Positions 39,253 through 48,079 of a stretch of DNA of 64,000 bases are shown here, one piece after another. Source of the stretch: an uncultured Bacilli bacterium (GTDB lineage: Bacteria; Bacillota_I; Bacilli_A; RF39; UBA660); NCBI GenBank assembly GCA_947629445.1, contig CANRDU010000002.1, positions 1-64,000 on the forward strand, given 5' to 3'. The notes under the pieces are model-generated. The model worked only from the letters and a program-made list of their open reading frames with translations. It ran no database searches and was not told where the DNA came from. Position 1 is the stretch's first letter. The number at the start of each line of letters is the position of its first letter. The position numbers were made by a program, and so were the translations under genes.

Positions 39253-40485
39253 TTATACTTTGATGGCATCACTTTCTACTTCTACCAAACCTACATATTT
39301 ACAAAGTAAATAATAAAATTCTTTTTCCAATGCGTTGCTCACTAAATTGGAGTTTAAACAAATGGTTAAAGTATCAAGGTAGGAACAAACCGTACATTTT
39401 ACTTTTTGAATTCGCCCTGGATTAACGATAACCATTATATTCTCTACATAGGGCTGAAAAGCAGGTTCTAAAATAATTGGTCCTAAATTGGATACAGTTG
39501 ATGTCGAACTTTTACTAAACATCTTTCCAAACCACTTAATAATGATTTTCTTTAAAAATAATGGAACCGCTGAGATTGTAAAATTAGTTCCTAGTTTTAC
39601 ATCTTTAGCAACCGTCATCCGGATATTTTCTTCTGTCAATTTTCTTTGAAATTCTTGATGAACTTGCCTCATCAAATAAGCAACCGATACTTTTTTCATA
39701 TGCATAATATCAGCATCGATACACATACAAGTAAAGAAATTAGAGTAGCTTTCCTCGTTCCAATATCTTCGTAAATCAATAGGAATATTCATAACAATAT
39801 CCTTTTTTGTCTTCTTTTGATAAGTGGTTTGATAGATGGCATACATATAAAGTGCTGTTAAAAATTCCGTAATCGATAATTTTTTTTGCTTACAAACTTT
39901 TTTTAATTCATATAAATTCACTTTATAACAGGTCGTCTTATTATAGAAAGGAAGAGTTTCTTTTTTTATAAGATAAGCTTTTTTATTTTTAGGCATTTTT
40001 TTATCTTCTTTTGCTACACATTTTAAATAAGCATCTCGAGTACTCTCTTTGCAAATACCAGTAAGAGGATTACTAAGAGAATATTTAGCACTTAGATAAT
40101 GATACAAAATAGCTTTTAGGAAAATAGAAGCACCTATACCATCTGTCAACATATGAAGCACTTCCAAGTTAATTTTACAATCATCGTATGTTACCTTAAA
40201 AAGATAATCGTTACTTCTACGAAAGCGAATCATACGATGGGGATAAATTGTTTTTCTTTCCACAATAGGAGTTTTTTCATTTTCACTAAAATAATACCAA
40301 AAAAAGCCTAATCTTCGTTTTACTTTATAGCTTGGATAGGTTTCTAATGCTGCAATGACAGCCTTTTTTAGGAGAAAGGGATTTATTTTTTCTTTTAACA
40401 CGGCTGTCATTCGATAAATATTATTATTCTTTTTCTCATCCAAAGAAAATGTTTTAGCAGTATTATCCAATTTTCTTTTTTGCAT
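39253..40485 (-). CDS. Condensation-domain/alcohol-acetyltransferase-like protein
   Basis: HMLTDGIGASIFLKAIL (HxxxDG), FLTALYMYAIYQT, MNIPIDLRRYW. Confidence 0.75.
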   Translation of the reverse strand: MQKRKLDNTAKTFSLDEKKNNNIYRMTAVLKEKINPFLLKKAVIAALETYPSYKVKRRLGFFWYYFSENEKTPIVERKTIYPHRMIRFRRSNDYLFKVTYDDCKINLEVLHMLTDGIGASIFLKAILYHYLSAKYSLSNPLTGICKESTRDAYLKCVAKEDKKMPKNKKAYLIKKETLPFYNKTTCYKVNLYELKKVCKQKKLSITEFLTALYMYAIYQTTYQKKTKKDIVMNIPIDLRRYWNEESYSNFFTCMCIDADIMHMKKVSVAYLMRQVHQEFQRKLTEENIRMTVAKDVKLGTNFTISAVPLFLKKIIIKWFGKMFSKSSTSTVSNLGPIILEPAFQPYVENIMVIVNPGRIQKVKCTVCSYLDTLTICLNSNLVSNALEKEFYYLLCKYVGLVEVESDAIKV

Positions 40486-40533
40486 ATTCCCTCCTCCCTA
40501 TCATTGTTATTATACCATAAAAAGTATCTCTAT

Positions 40534-41667
40534 TTACGAGATACTTTTCCACCATTTTTCCTGATAATTTTCATAATGGTTCCACTGTACAGTTTCTCCA
40601 ATTTTTGGAGTTATCACTTCTAAATTTTTCTTTTCCGCATAGGTAGTAAATGATTCAACAGGATCATCCCATGGATGATTGGCAAGAACAAAGCTTCCCC
40701 AATGAATTGGCATGGCTACTTTCGCATGTAATACTTTACTAGACGTCACCGATTCTTCTGGATTCATATGGACATTTGCCCAAGCTTGATCATACTGACC
40801 ACTATCCATAAGAACAAGGTCAAATGCTCCATATTTCTTATAAATGTCTTCAAAATGACTACCATAACCAGAATCGCCACTATCATAAATCTGATAATTA
40901 TCATTTTTAAGAACCCATGATGCCCATAAAGTGTTACCACTATCAATAATTTTTCTACCAGAATAGTGTTTTGCAGGCATACAACCAATCGTTAATCCAT
41001 GAACATTAATCTCTTCATTCCATGCCATGTTCGTTATTTTGGAAGAAGATACTTTCCAACGTTCTAAATGGTTTTCGATTCCTAATGGAACAATATATCT
41101 TTTTACCTTTTTATCTATTTTCTTAATAGTCTGGTAGTCTAAATGATCATAATGATCATGTGTAATGAGTACAATATCAATCTCTGGAAGTTCATCAATT
41201 TTTATCGGTATATCCGAATAACGTTTGGGTCCTATAAAACTAACAGGCGATGTAATATCACTAAAAACAGGATCAATCAAAATATTCATTCCTTGCATTT
41301 GAATAAATATGGTGGAATGTCCAAGCCAAGTAACGGTTAAATCTTCTTCTTTAGGACTTTCTAGAAATGTCGGATATACTATCGGCAAATCTTCCTTTGG
41401 CTTCACACTCTTATTAGAAAGAAAATTATTTTTTCCCTTCTCAGAAGTAAACAAACTCATTTCTTCATAGGAAACAAATTTTCCTTTTTTAAAATTACTG
41501 GTCCTTTCGGCATAATTTTTTCTATCTGCTTTCGAAGGCATACCACCAAAGGGAACCCATAACTTTAAAAATAGAAAAACAATAAGCCCTAACAACAGTA
41601 AAACTGCACCAATAATCATAAGAACGGTAAGAACTTTATGATGGTGGTAAAAATTATTCATTTTCAT
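40534..41667 (-). CDS. MBL-fold metallohydrolase (NAPE-PLD/UlaG-like)
   Basis: VTWLGHSTIFIQMQGMNILIDPVFSD, THDHYDHLDY, LMDSGQYDQAWANVHMNPEE. Confidence 0.9.
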   Translation of the reverse strand: MKMNNFYHHHKVLTVLMIIGAVLLLLGLIVFLFLKLWVPFGGMPSKADRKNYAERTSNFKKGKFVSYEEMSLFTSEKGKNNFLSNKSVKPKEDLPIVYPTFLESPKEEDLTVTWLGHSTIFIQMQGMNILIDPVFSDITSPVSFIGPKRYSDIPIKIDELPEIDIVLITHDHYDHLDYQTIKKIDKKVKRYIVPLGIENHLERWKVSSSKITNMAWNEEINVHGLTIGCMPAKHYSGRKIIDSGNTLWASWVLKNDNYQIYDSGDSGYGSHFEDIYKKYGAFDLVLMDSGQYDQAWANVHMNPEESVTSSKVLHAKVAMPIHWGSFVLANHPWDDPVESFTTYAEKKNLEVITPKIGETVQWNHYENYQEKWWKSIS

Positions 41668-43499
41668 CTCGCCTTTCTTCTAGAAACTCGAAGAGCATTA
41701 AAAACAGCTAAAATAGTGACTCCTACGTCCCCTAGTACTGCAAACCACATACTCGTCAGTCCTAATGCACTTAATAATAATATAGCAATTTTTATAGAAA
41801 TAGCAAGTACAATGTTTTGATTTACAATTCGCATATTTCTTTTGGCAATATAAATAGTGTCCACTAATTTGGATGGCTCATCTGTCATAATCACAACATC
41901 CGCCGATTCAATAGCAGCATCACTTCCAAGTCCTCCCATAGCAACTCCAATATCAGAAAGCGCTAAAACAGGAGCATCATTCATACCATCTCCGATGAAA
42001 ATAACATTTTCTCTCTTTTTCTTTGTCTTTATGAAAGATTCTACTTTTTCCACTTTTTCTTGTGGCAATAACTCAGCATAGTAATCTGTTAATTCCAGTT
42101 CTTTTGAAACTTCTTGGGCAACTCCTTTTTGATCCCCCGTTAACATAATAATATTTTGAATTCCTAATTGTTTTAAATCACCAATCGTCTTTTTGGCATC
42201 TTTTTTCAATTTATCAGCAATCACAATACTACCGACAAATTGATTATCCAAAGCAATATATACTACCGTCTTCGCCGTCTTGACCTCATCACAAGAAATG
42301 CGATATTTCTGCATTAATTCATAATTTCCTACTAATACAATTTTTCTACCAACACTCGCTTTTATACCCATTCCAGCAATTTCCTCTATTTTGTCCACTT
42401 TTTCTTGTAATGGGTTTGCATAAGCATTTTTTAAAGAGAGTGCAATAGGATGATTAGAATAAATTTCAGCATGGGCAGCATATTTCAAAAGTTCTTCCTC
42501 TGAGATTCCTTTAGGGGTTATCTCTTGTACCGCAAATACTCCCTCTGTCAACGTTCCTGTTTTATCAAACAAAACAGTATTTACATGTGTTAAACCTTCT
42601 AAATAATTACTACCTTTTAATAAAACTCCTATTTTAGAAGCTGCTCCAATTCCACAAAAAAAACTAAGGGGAATAGAAAGTACTAAAGCACAAGGGCAAG
42701 AAACGACCAGAAAGGATAAGGAACGATATAACCAATAAGATAGCGGTTGATGAAAGAAAAAGGTTGGAATACTGACTAATAAAAAGGCAAGAACTACAAC
42801 AATAGGTGTATAGTATTTTGAAAATTTATGAATAAAATTTTCTGATGGCGATTTTTTCTCAGTTGCATTTTCTACTAAATCTAAAATTTTACTAACAGTG
42901 GATTCTTTATATTCTCTTTGAACTTTTATTTTTAATACACTAACCTCATTAATGACACCACTTAATATCGAATCGTTCTCTTGAACTTTCCTAGGAACAG
43001 ATTCCCCAGTCAAAGCAGACGTATTAATTCTAGAACTTCCCTCTATCACGATTCCATCTAGAGGAACCTTTTCTCCTGGTTTTACTACGATGATATCCCC
43101 TACCTTTACTTCCTCTAATGGGGAAGCAACGATTTTTCCATCCACTAGCAAGTTCGCATAATCCGGTCGAAGTTCTAATAAATTCGCAATAGATTTTTTT
43201 GATTTATTAACAGCATATTCCTGAAAAAACTCTCCAACCTGATAAAATAACATAACCGCTACAGCCTCTGGATATTCTCCAATATAAAAAGCTCCAAACG
43301 TCGCTAAAGTCATAAGAAAGTTCTCGTCTAGAAATTCACCATTACCAATATTATCAATAGCTTCTTCTATCACTTCAAATCCAACGAAAATATAGGCAAC
43401 TAAAAATAAAACAGTTTTCAAAAGGTTCGTTTCAGGAAGAAACAAAGCTACCATAAAGAAAAGAAAGGAAATAACAATAAAAATTAATTTTTTCTTCAT
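41664..43499 (-). CDS. cadA: Heavy-metal (Zn/Cd/Co-type) P1B ATPase
   Basis: SCPCALVLSIPLSF, DKTGTLTEG, GDGMNDAPVLA; no N-terminal HMA domain. Confidence 0.9.
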   Translation of the reverse strand: MKKKLIFIVISFLFFMVALFLPETNLLKTVLFLVAYIFVGFEVIEEAIDNIGNGEFLDENFLMTLATFGAFYIGEYPEAVAVMLFYQVGEFFQEYAVNKSKKSIANLLELRPDYANLLVDGKIVASPLEEVKVGDIIVVKPGEKVPLDGIVIEGSSRINTSALTGESVPRKVQENDSILSGVINEVSVLKIKVQREYKESTVSKILDLVENATEKKSPSENFIHKFSKYYTPIVVVLAFLLVSIPTFFFHQPLSYWLYRSLSFLVVSCPCALVLSIPLSFFCGIGAASKIGVLLKGSNYLEGLTHVNTVLFDKTGTLTEGVFAVQEITPKGISEEELLKYAAHAEIYSNHPIALSLKNAYANPLQEKVDKIEEIAGMGIKASVGRKIVLVGNYELMQKYRISCDEVKTAKTVVYIALDNQFVGSIVIADKLKKDAKKTIGDLKQLGIQNIIMLTGDQKGVAQEVSKELELTDYYAELLPQEKVEKVESFIKTKKKRENVIFIGDGMNDAPVLALSDIGVAMGGLGSDAAIESADVVIMTDEPSKLVDTIYIAKRNMRIVNQNIVLAISIKIAILLLSALGLTSMWFAVLGDVGVTILAVFNALRVSRRKAR

Positions 43500-43506
43500 A
43501 ATTCAC

Positions 43507-43869
43507 CTAATTTCTATGACTAATATGTTCAAGTCCCACTTCAAATACTCTACTTACATGCTCATCATCCAAAGTATAATAGACCTCTTTACCAGATTTT
43601 CGGCATTTCACAATGCCACTTCTTCTTAGTGTTCCTAATTGATGAGATATAGAAGATTTGCTCATAGAAAGAGTATTCGCCAAATCACATACACACATTT
43701 CATGTTGATCGAGCGCAAATAAAATTTTCGAACGTGTAGTATCTCCTAATAGTTTAAAGAACTCTGCTAAACGATTAAAAGTATCCACTTTCGGCATCTT
43801 TTTACGAGCAATGTCAACCGACTCTTGATGAATGACATTACAATCACAAACAAATTCATTTCTAGCCAT
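43507..43869 (-). CDS. ArsR/SmtB (CadC-like) transcriptional regulator
   Basis: LGDTTRSKILFALDQHEMCVCDLANTLSMSKSSISHQLGTLRRSGIVKCRKSGKEVYYTL. Confidence 0.95.
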   Translation of the reverse strand: MARNEFVCDCNVIHQESVDIARKKMPKVDTFNRLAEFFKLLGDTTRSKILFALDQHEMCVCDLANTLSMSKSSISHQLGTLRRSGIVKCRKSGKEVYYTLDDEHVSRVFEVGLEHISHRN

Positions 43870-43894
43870 ATGCTTCCTCCATTTTATGCAATAA

Positions 43895-43942
43895 TTGAAT
43901 TATTATTCAACTATCTATTATTATAGTTGAATACTTGTTCAT
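43895..43942 (-). promoter_or_regulatory. Two tandem ArsR/SmtB-type operator candidates
   Basis: TTGAA-N6-TTCAA (43895-43910) and TTGAA-N6-TTCAT (43927-43942), 32 bp apart. Confidence 0.65.
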
Positions 43943-43975
43943 TTGTCAATATCAAAAAAAGAGTTTATAAACTCT

Positions 43976-44830
43976 TTAATCGATAGCTTCTTGTATTTGT
44001 CTCTCTCCTACTTTATCCGTTTCTACAATGGAAACTAATTTTGTATTTTCAAAAATGGAATCAATGGTATCTTCTACTGCCTTTCCATCATACGCAAAAG
44101 TAAATTCATAACTCCTTTTCACTTGTACCTTAGAAGCAAGAGAATATGGAATCTTTACGGTCTCAATATCATCCGTATTGTATTGTTGAATCGTAATAAA
44201 AATATTCTCTCGGTTAGTATCTGCAGCTTTATATAATACTTGATAAGTTCTTATAAAATCTTTATCTTCCTCTGCATTTGGCATACAGTAATGACTACGG
44301 AGTGTCATGTCATATGGTCCAATATAAACATTCTTTCCCCCTTCAAGGGTATTACAAGTAATCAAAGTAAGACCATGATTCGTCATTTTAGACTCTCCAT
44401 CATCTTTATAAATAGCTGTACCACCATCTTTTAATTTATCGATAGAAACATTCCAAAGTTTCGTATTAGAAGTAAGAATTTCTAAAGACTTATCAATATT
44501 TTTAGAATTACTATCAATATAATCTCTTAATTCAATTAATTTTCCATCTACTGCAACTTTCATACTATCTAAACAATAAAGATAAACATTTTTATCTTCG
44601 CCTTCATAATACAAAGATGTTTGATATCCACAACCTTCTTTTTCTTCTGTTTCTACTAGATAAGTACTACTAGGTGTTGGCGTTTTCTGAATAGGTTCTT
44701 TTTCTTTCTCTTCAGAAGGCAAAATCATTCCCACAATCGTCCCTATCACAAAACAAACTAAAAATCCTAAAACAAGCGTGATTTTCTTTCCCAAATTTAT
44801 TCCTCCTATCATAAAATCATTATAACACAA
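43976..44830 (-). CDS. Membrane-anchored Cys-conserved protein, paralog of 37416..37931
   Basis: CNTLEGGKNVYIGPYDMTLRSHYC; N-terminal TM. Confidence 0.75.
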   Translation of the reverse strand: MCYNDFMIGGINLGKKITLVLGFLVCFVIGTIVGMILPSEEKEKEPIQKTPTPSSTYLVETEEKEGCGYQTSLYYEGEDKNVYLYCLDSMKVAVDGKLIELRDYIDSNSKNIDKSLEILTSNTKLWNVSIDKLKDGGTAIYKDDGESKMTNHGLTLITCNTLEGGKNVYIGPYDMTLRSHYCMPNAEEDKDFIRTYQVLYKAADTNRENIFITIQQYNTDDIETVKIPYSLASKVQVKRSYEFTFAYDGKAVEDTIDSIFENTKLVSIVETDKVGERQIQEAID

Positions 44831-44913
44831 AAAATAGAATAATCATAACTTATTCTATTGAGACGTATTTTTTAGATTTTTATAAGCACTAACGATAAGT
44901 AATGCGTGTCACA

Positions 44914-45354
44914 TTACTTGTTTTTTTGTTCATATTCTATTATTGCATTGACAAGTTGGGTTATTCCATTATTATAATCAATACTGAAATCAATATATTT
45001 TTTTGTTTGTAATATCTTAGGGATTTCACAATCCTCAAGTTTGATTGGAATTATTCTTATTTTATTGGAATTAATTTCATCCCACAATAAAGTTTCCCAT
45101 TCCTTCATTACCCAACTTGACTTTATAGAATTTTTAGATAAAAACAATAATATAAATTCACAATTTTCTAATCCCTGATTTATTTTTGAAATAATTGATT
45201 CCCCAGGTAATATATCAAAGGCATCTAACCATGTTGTAATCCCCCGTTCATTTAAATCAAGTGCTACTGATATTACTAAATCTTTATCCTTCGACGAATG
45301 AGAAAGAAACACTTTTTTATTTTTGAGTTTGGAAAAAATCAATATAATGTTCAA
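44914..45354 (-). CDS. TIR domain protein (C-terminal half of apparently split gene; TTG start)
   Basis: KKVFLSHSSKDKDLVISVALDLNERGITTWLDAFDILPGESI, ISKINQGLENCEFILLFLSKNSIKSSWVMKEW. Confidence 0.88.
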   Translation of the reverse strand: MNIILIFSKLKNKKVFLSHSSKDKDLVISVALDLNERGITTWLDAFDILPGESIISKINQGLENCEFILLFLSKNSIKSSWVMKEWETLLWDEINSNKIRIIPIKLEDCEIPKILQTKKYIDFSIDYNNGITQLVNAIIEYEQKNK

Positions 45355-45685
45355 ATCTGTTGTAAATTTCTGAATCTATAAGTTCTTTTTCTTCAATTAA
45401 TTCTAGTCTTTTATGTTCACTTATTCTCTGCCAGAGTTGAGATCTTATTTCAGTTGTTCTTTTCTTTAAATCTTCCATTGTAAAATCATTTGTAATATTT
45501 TTTTGTTCAATATAATAACATTTTGAATTATCAAACATTTCACCAAAATAAATTACCGATTTCATTACTCCATCAAAATCTAAGTCATCATCATCATAAT
45601 AGCCAAACCTTCCTTTAAATTTCCCTTTTGTAATTTTTACTATTCCATAATTTCCTAAATATGAATATTGTTTTTGCATTTTCAC
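45317..45685 (-). CDS. Small KOW/SH3-like N-terminal domain ORF upstream of TIR
   Basis: GIVKITKGKFKGRFGYYDDDD...; 38-nt overlap with TIR ORF in another frame. Confidence 0.65.
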   Translation of the reverse strand: MKMQKQYSYLGNYGIVKITKGKFKGRFGYYDDDDLDFDGVMKSVIYFGEMFDNSKCYYIEQKNITNDFTMEDLKKRTTEIRSQLWQRISEHKRLELIEEKELIDSEIYNRFEHYIDFFQTQK

Positions 45686-45899
45686 CTCTATATATTATTT
45701 AAAATTATTTTAGTATATTTACACCAGACCATTCCTATGAATATAGTGATTACATAAATCAAATTTTTTTCAGTAACTGGCTTGTTATCTAATATAAACA
45801 TATTTTTACGTATATATCTAACCTCGCAATATAAACTTTTTCATAATAGTTTAACTTATTGAAATATCTTTATCATTCTTTTTAATTCATATTACTATA

Positions 45900-47204
45900 C
45901 TAATAAATATCAAAATTATCGATATATTCTATAAAATATAAAGGAATATTGACAATTTTTCCATCTTTTTTTAAATTATTCAAAGAAAACCTGAAAGATA
46001 TTTCATTATCATAAGTTGCATTATACTTAGTTAAACTATTGTTATTTGTACTTTTATCAGATTTTACTTCAATAGGAATAATTTTATTTTTCTTTTGGAT
46101 AATAAAATCTATTTCATTTCGATCAAATCGATAATAATGAAGATTACTATCTAATAAATAAGTTAAAACATTAGCTACATAATTTTCTGTGAATGATCCT
46201 TTAAATTCCTCTAGTAGCTTATTTCCCTCTAAAATAATACTGCTATCTAATTTTGACATTTGTCTAAGTAATCCTACATCCATCATATAAATTTTATAAG
46301 CAGATAAGTCAACATAAGCATTTAATGGAAATGCACATTTATCTACTAAATAACACTTAGAAATTAAATTCGTATCTTTTAACCAGTTTAATGCATTTTC
46401 ATATTCTCTAGCTCGTGCTCCATCTTTTACAACTTGATAAACAAATTTTTTGTTTTCCCTAGCTAGTTGAGAAGGTATACCATTCCAGATTAGAGAAATT
46501 TTATTAGCCTCATTCACATCCACATGTTTAGAAAAATCCTGTTCATAAGAATCAAGAATATTTTGTTGAATTTTATTCACCTTTTCAATATCTTTATCAT
46601 TTACCCAACTAAATACAACTTCTGGCATTCCACCAATAATATAATAGGTTTTTAATTTTTCAATCAATTGATCTTCAAAAATCTTAGGGATTTCCTGTAT
46701 CTGTCTAGTTTGTTTCATAAGTTCTACTAAATTTTCTGCATGATCTGCAATTAGAAATTCACTAAAAGTCATCGGATATAAATTTAAAAATTCTACTTTT
46801 CCAACTGGGAAAGATGTCCCTGATAGACGAATGCCTAATAATGAACCTGCGCAAGCAATATGGTACTCTCTTGCCTCTTCACAAAAATATTTTAAAGAAT
46901 TTAATGCGTTTGGACATTCCTGAATTTCATCAAAAATAATTAAGGTTGTTTGTGGTGAAATCTTCTTTCCAATAGCAAGAGATAATTGCTCAAGAATTCT
47001 CTTAGGCTCTTTTGTATCGTCAAAAAGACGAGCTAATCCTTCATCATGATCAAAATTAAAATAAGCAACGTTTTCATAGTTTTTATACCCAAATTCTTTT
47101 AAAATATACGTTTTTCCTACTTGCCTTGCTCCTTTTAATATTAATGGTTTTCTATCGTTACTATCCTTCCATTTTAAAAGTTTATCAGTTATAAATCTTT
47201 GCAT
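45900..47204 (-). CDS. AAA+ ATPase with DUF4143-type C-terminus
   Basis: PLILKGARQVGKTYILKEFG, TLIIFDEIQECPNALNSLKYFCE, HYYRFDRNEIDFIIQKKNKIIPIEVKSDK. Confidence 0.93.
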   Translation of the reverse strand: MQRFITDKLLKWKDSNDRKPLILKGARQVGKTYILKEFGYKNYENVAYFNFDHDEGLARLFDDTKEPKRILEQLSLAIGKKISPQTTLIIFDEIQECPNALNSLKYFCEEAREYHIACAGSLLGIRLSGTSFPVGKVEFLNLYPMTFSEFLIADHAENLVELMKQTRQIQEIPKIFEDQLIEKLKTYYIIGGMPEVVFSWVNDKDIEKVNKIQQNILDSYEQDFSKHVDVNEANKISLIWNGIPSQLARENKKFVYQVVKDGARAREYENALNWLKDTNLISKCYLVDKCAFPLNAYVDLSAYKIYMMDVGLLRQMSKLDSSIILEGNKLLEEFKGSFTENYVANVLTYLLDSNLHYYRFDRNEIDFIIQKKNKIIPIEVKSDKSTNNNSLTKYNATYDNEISFRFSLNNLKKDGKIVNIPLYFIEYIDNFDIY

Positions 47205-47228
47205 GAAATCACCTCTACTAAAGATTAT

Positions 47229-47304
47229 ATCACACTTTTTGCAAAAATATTTATAAATTCATCACACTTTTGCATACTTTTTATGCCTATTCCATCACAC
47301 TTTT
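47229..47304. repeat. Three direct repeats of ATCACACTTTT upstream of the AAA+ gene
   Basis: Copies at 47229, 47261, 47294 (32 and 33 bp spacing); first overlaps minus-strand TATAAT. Confidence 0.75.
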
Positions 47305-47346
47305 GTATTTTTCTAATATTCAATCTGTAATAATAAAAAAGAAAGA

Positions 47347-47805
47347 TTATCTCTTCCTTTTACCATCTTTTGAAAATATTTCTACTTTTTCCTTGCGTAA
47401 ACATAAAACAGTCAATCTCTTTTTACATTTTGGACACGTTACATGCTTAATACCACGCTCACTTGGAAGTGGGATTCTAAGTACTGTTTTACACTTATGA
47501 CATTTCTTATAAATAAGAGTATGTCTATCTTTCCATCTTCTTTGAAAATTCAAAAAGGGTTTTAATATTTTCTCTTTTGTTTTTAAATACATCTCATTTT
47601 CTTTTCGTCTTCTATCAATATTTTTAGAAAATACACGGTAAAACATAATGATAAAAACAATAATAACTAGTAAATCAAATATCCAATGATGTATCAAAAT
47701 ACTGATACATAGAAGAATAACATAGACATATAGCAAAAAGGTAAAGAAAGAATCAAACCCATATCTACCAGCTAAAATGCGATATACTTTGTCCATAAAT
47801 TTCAC
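47347..47805 (-). CDS. Membrane protein with C-terminal zinc ribbon
   Basis: Two TM then CHKCKTVLRIPLPSERGIKHVTCPKCKKRLTV. Confidence 0.75.
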   Translation of the reverse strand: MKFMDKVYRILAGRYGFDSFFTFLLYVYVILLCISILIHHWIFDLLVIIVFIIMFYRVFSKNIDRRRKENEMYLKTKEKILKPFLNFQRRWKDRHTLIYKKCHKCKTVLRIPLPSERGIKHVTCPKCKKRLTVLCLRKEKVEIFSKDGKRKR

Positions 47806-47863
47806 CTACTAAAGTTATTATAACAAAATTTCACTAAAAAAGAAAAAAACTATGATGATAGTT

Positions 47864-48079
47864 TTATTCGTTATTATTTACTTTTTTTACAAAGCGAGCA
47901 ACAGGCATTGACAAATCAGGAGTTTCATATAATTCCCCTCGAAATGTAACATAATCCCCTTCCTTTAAAATTTCCTCATCCATAATTTCTTTGGAAAGGA
48001 GCAAATATCTTTCTTCATTAGAAGTTATAATTTCACCAGTATAACCATCATACTGAATAATTTGTCCATATAATTTCAT
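47864..48079 (-). CDS. Small OB-fold-like protein
   Basis: 71 aa, GQIIQYDGYTGEIITSNEERYLLLSKEIMDEEILKEGDYVTFRGE; ATGA overlap with upstream gene. Confidence 0.6.
   Translation of the reverse strand: MKLYGQIIQYDGYTGEIITSNEERYLLLSKEIMDEEILKEGDYVTFRGELYETPDLSMPVARFVKKVNNNE

Noticed and set aside
40764-40988. ORF 40764..40988 minus inside the MBL-fold gene, and 61701..61985 inside the ZIP gene
   Set aside because: Out-of-frame overlaps with clear family members.
47229-47304. CRISPR array interpretation of the ATCACACTTTT repeats
   Set aside because: Repeats are only 11 bp, three copies, AT-rich, no cas genes; better explained as promoter iterons.
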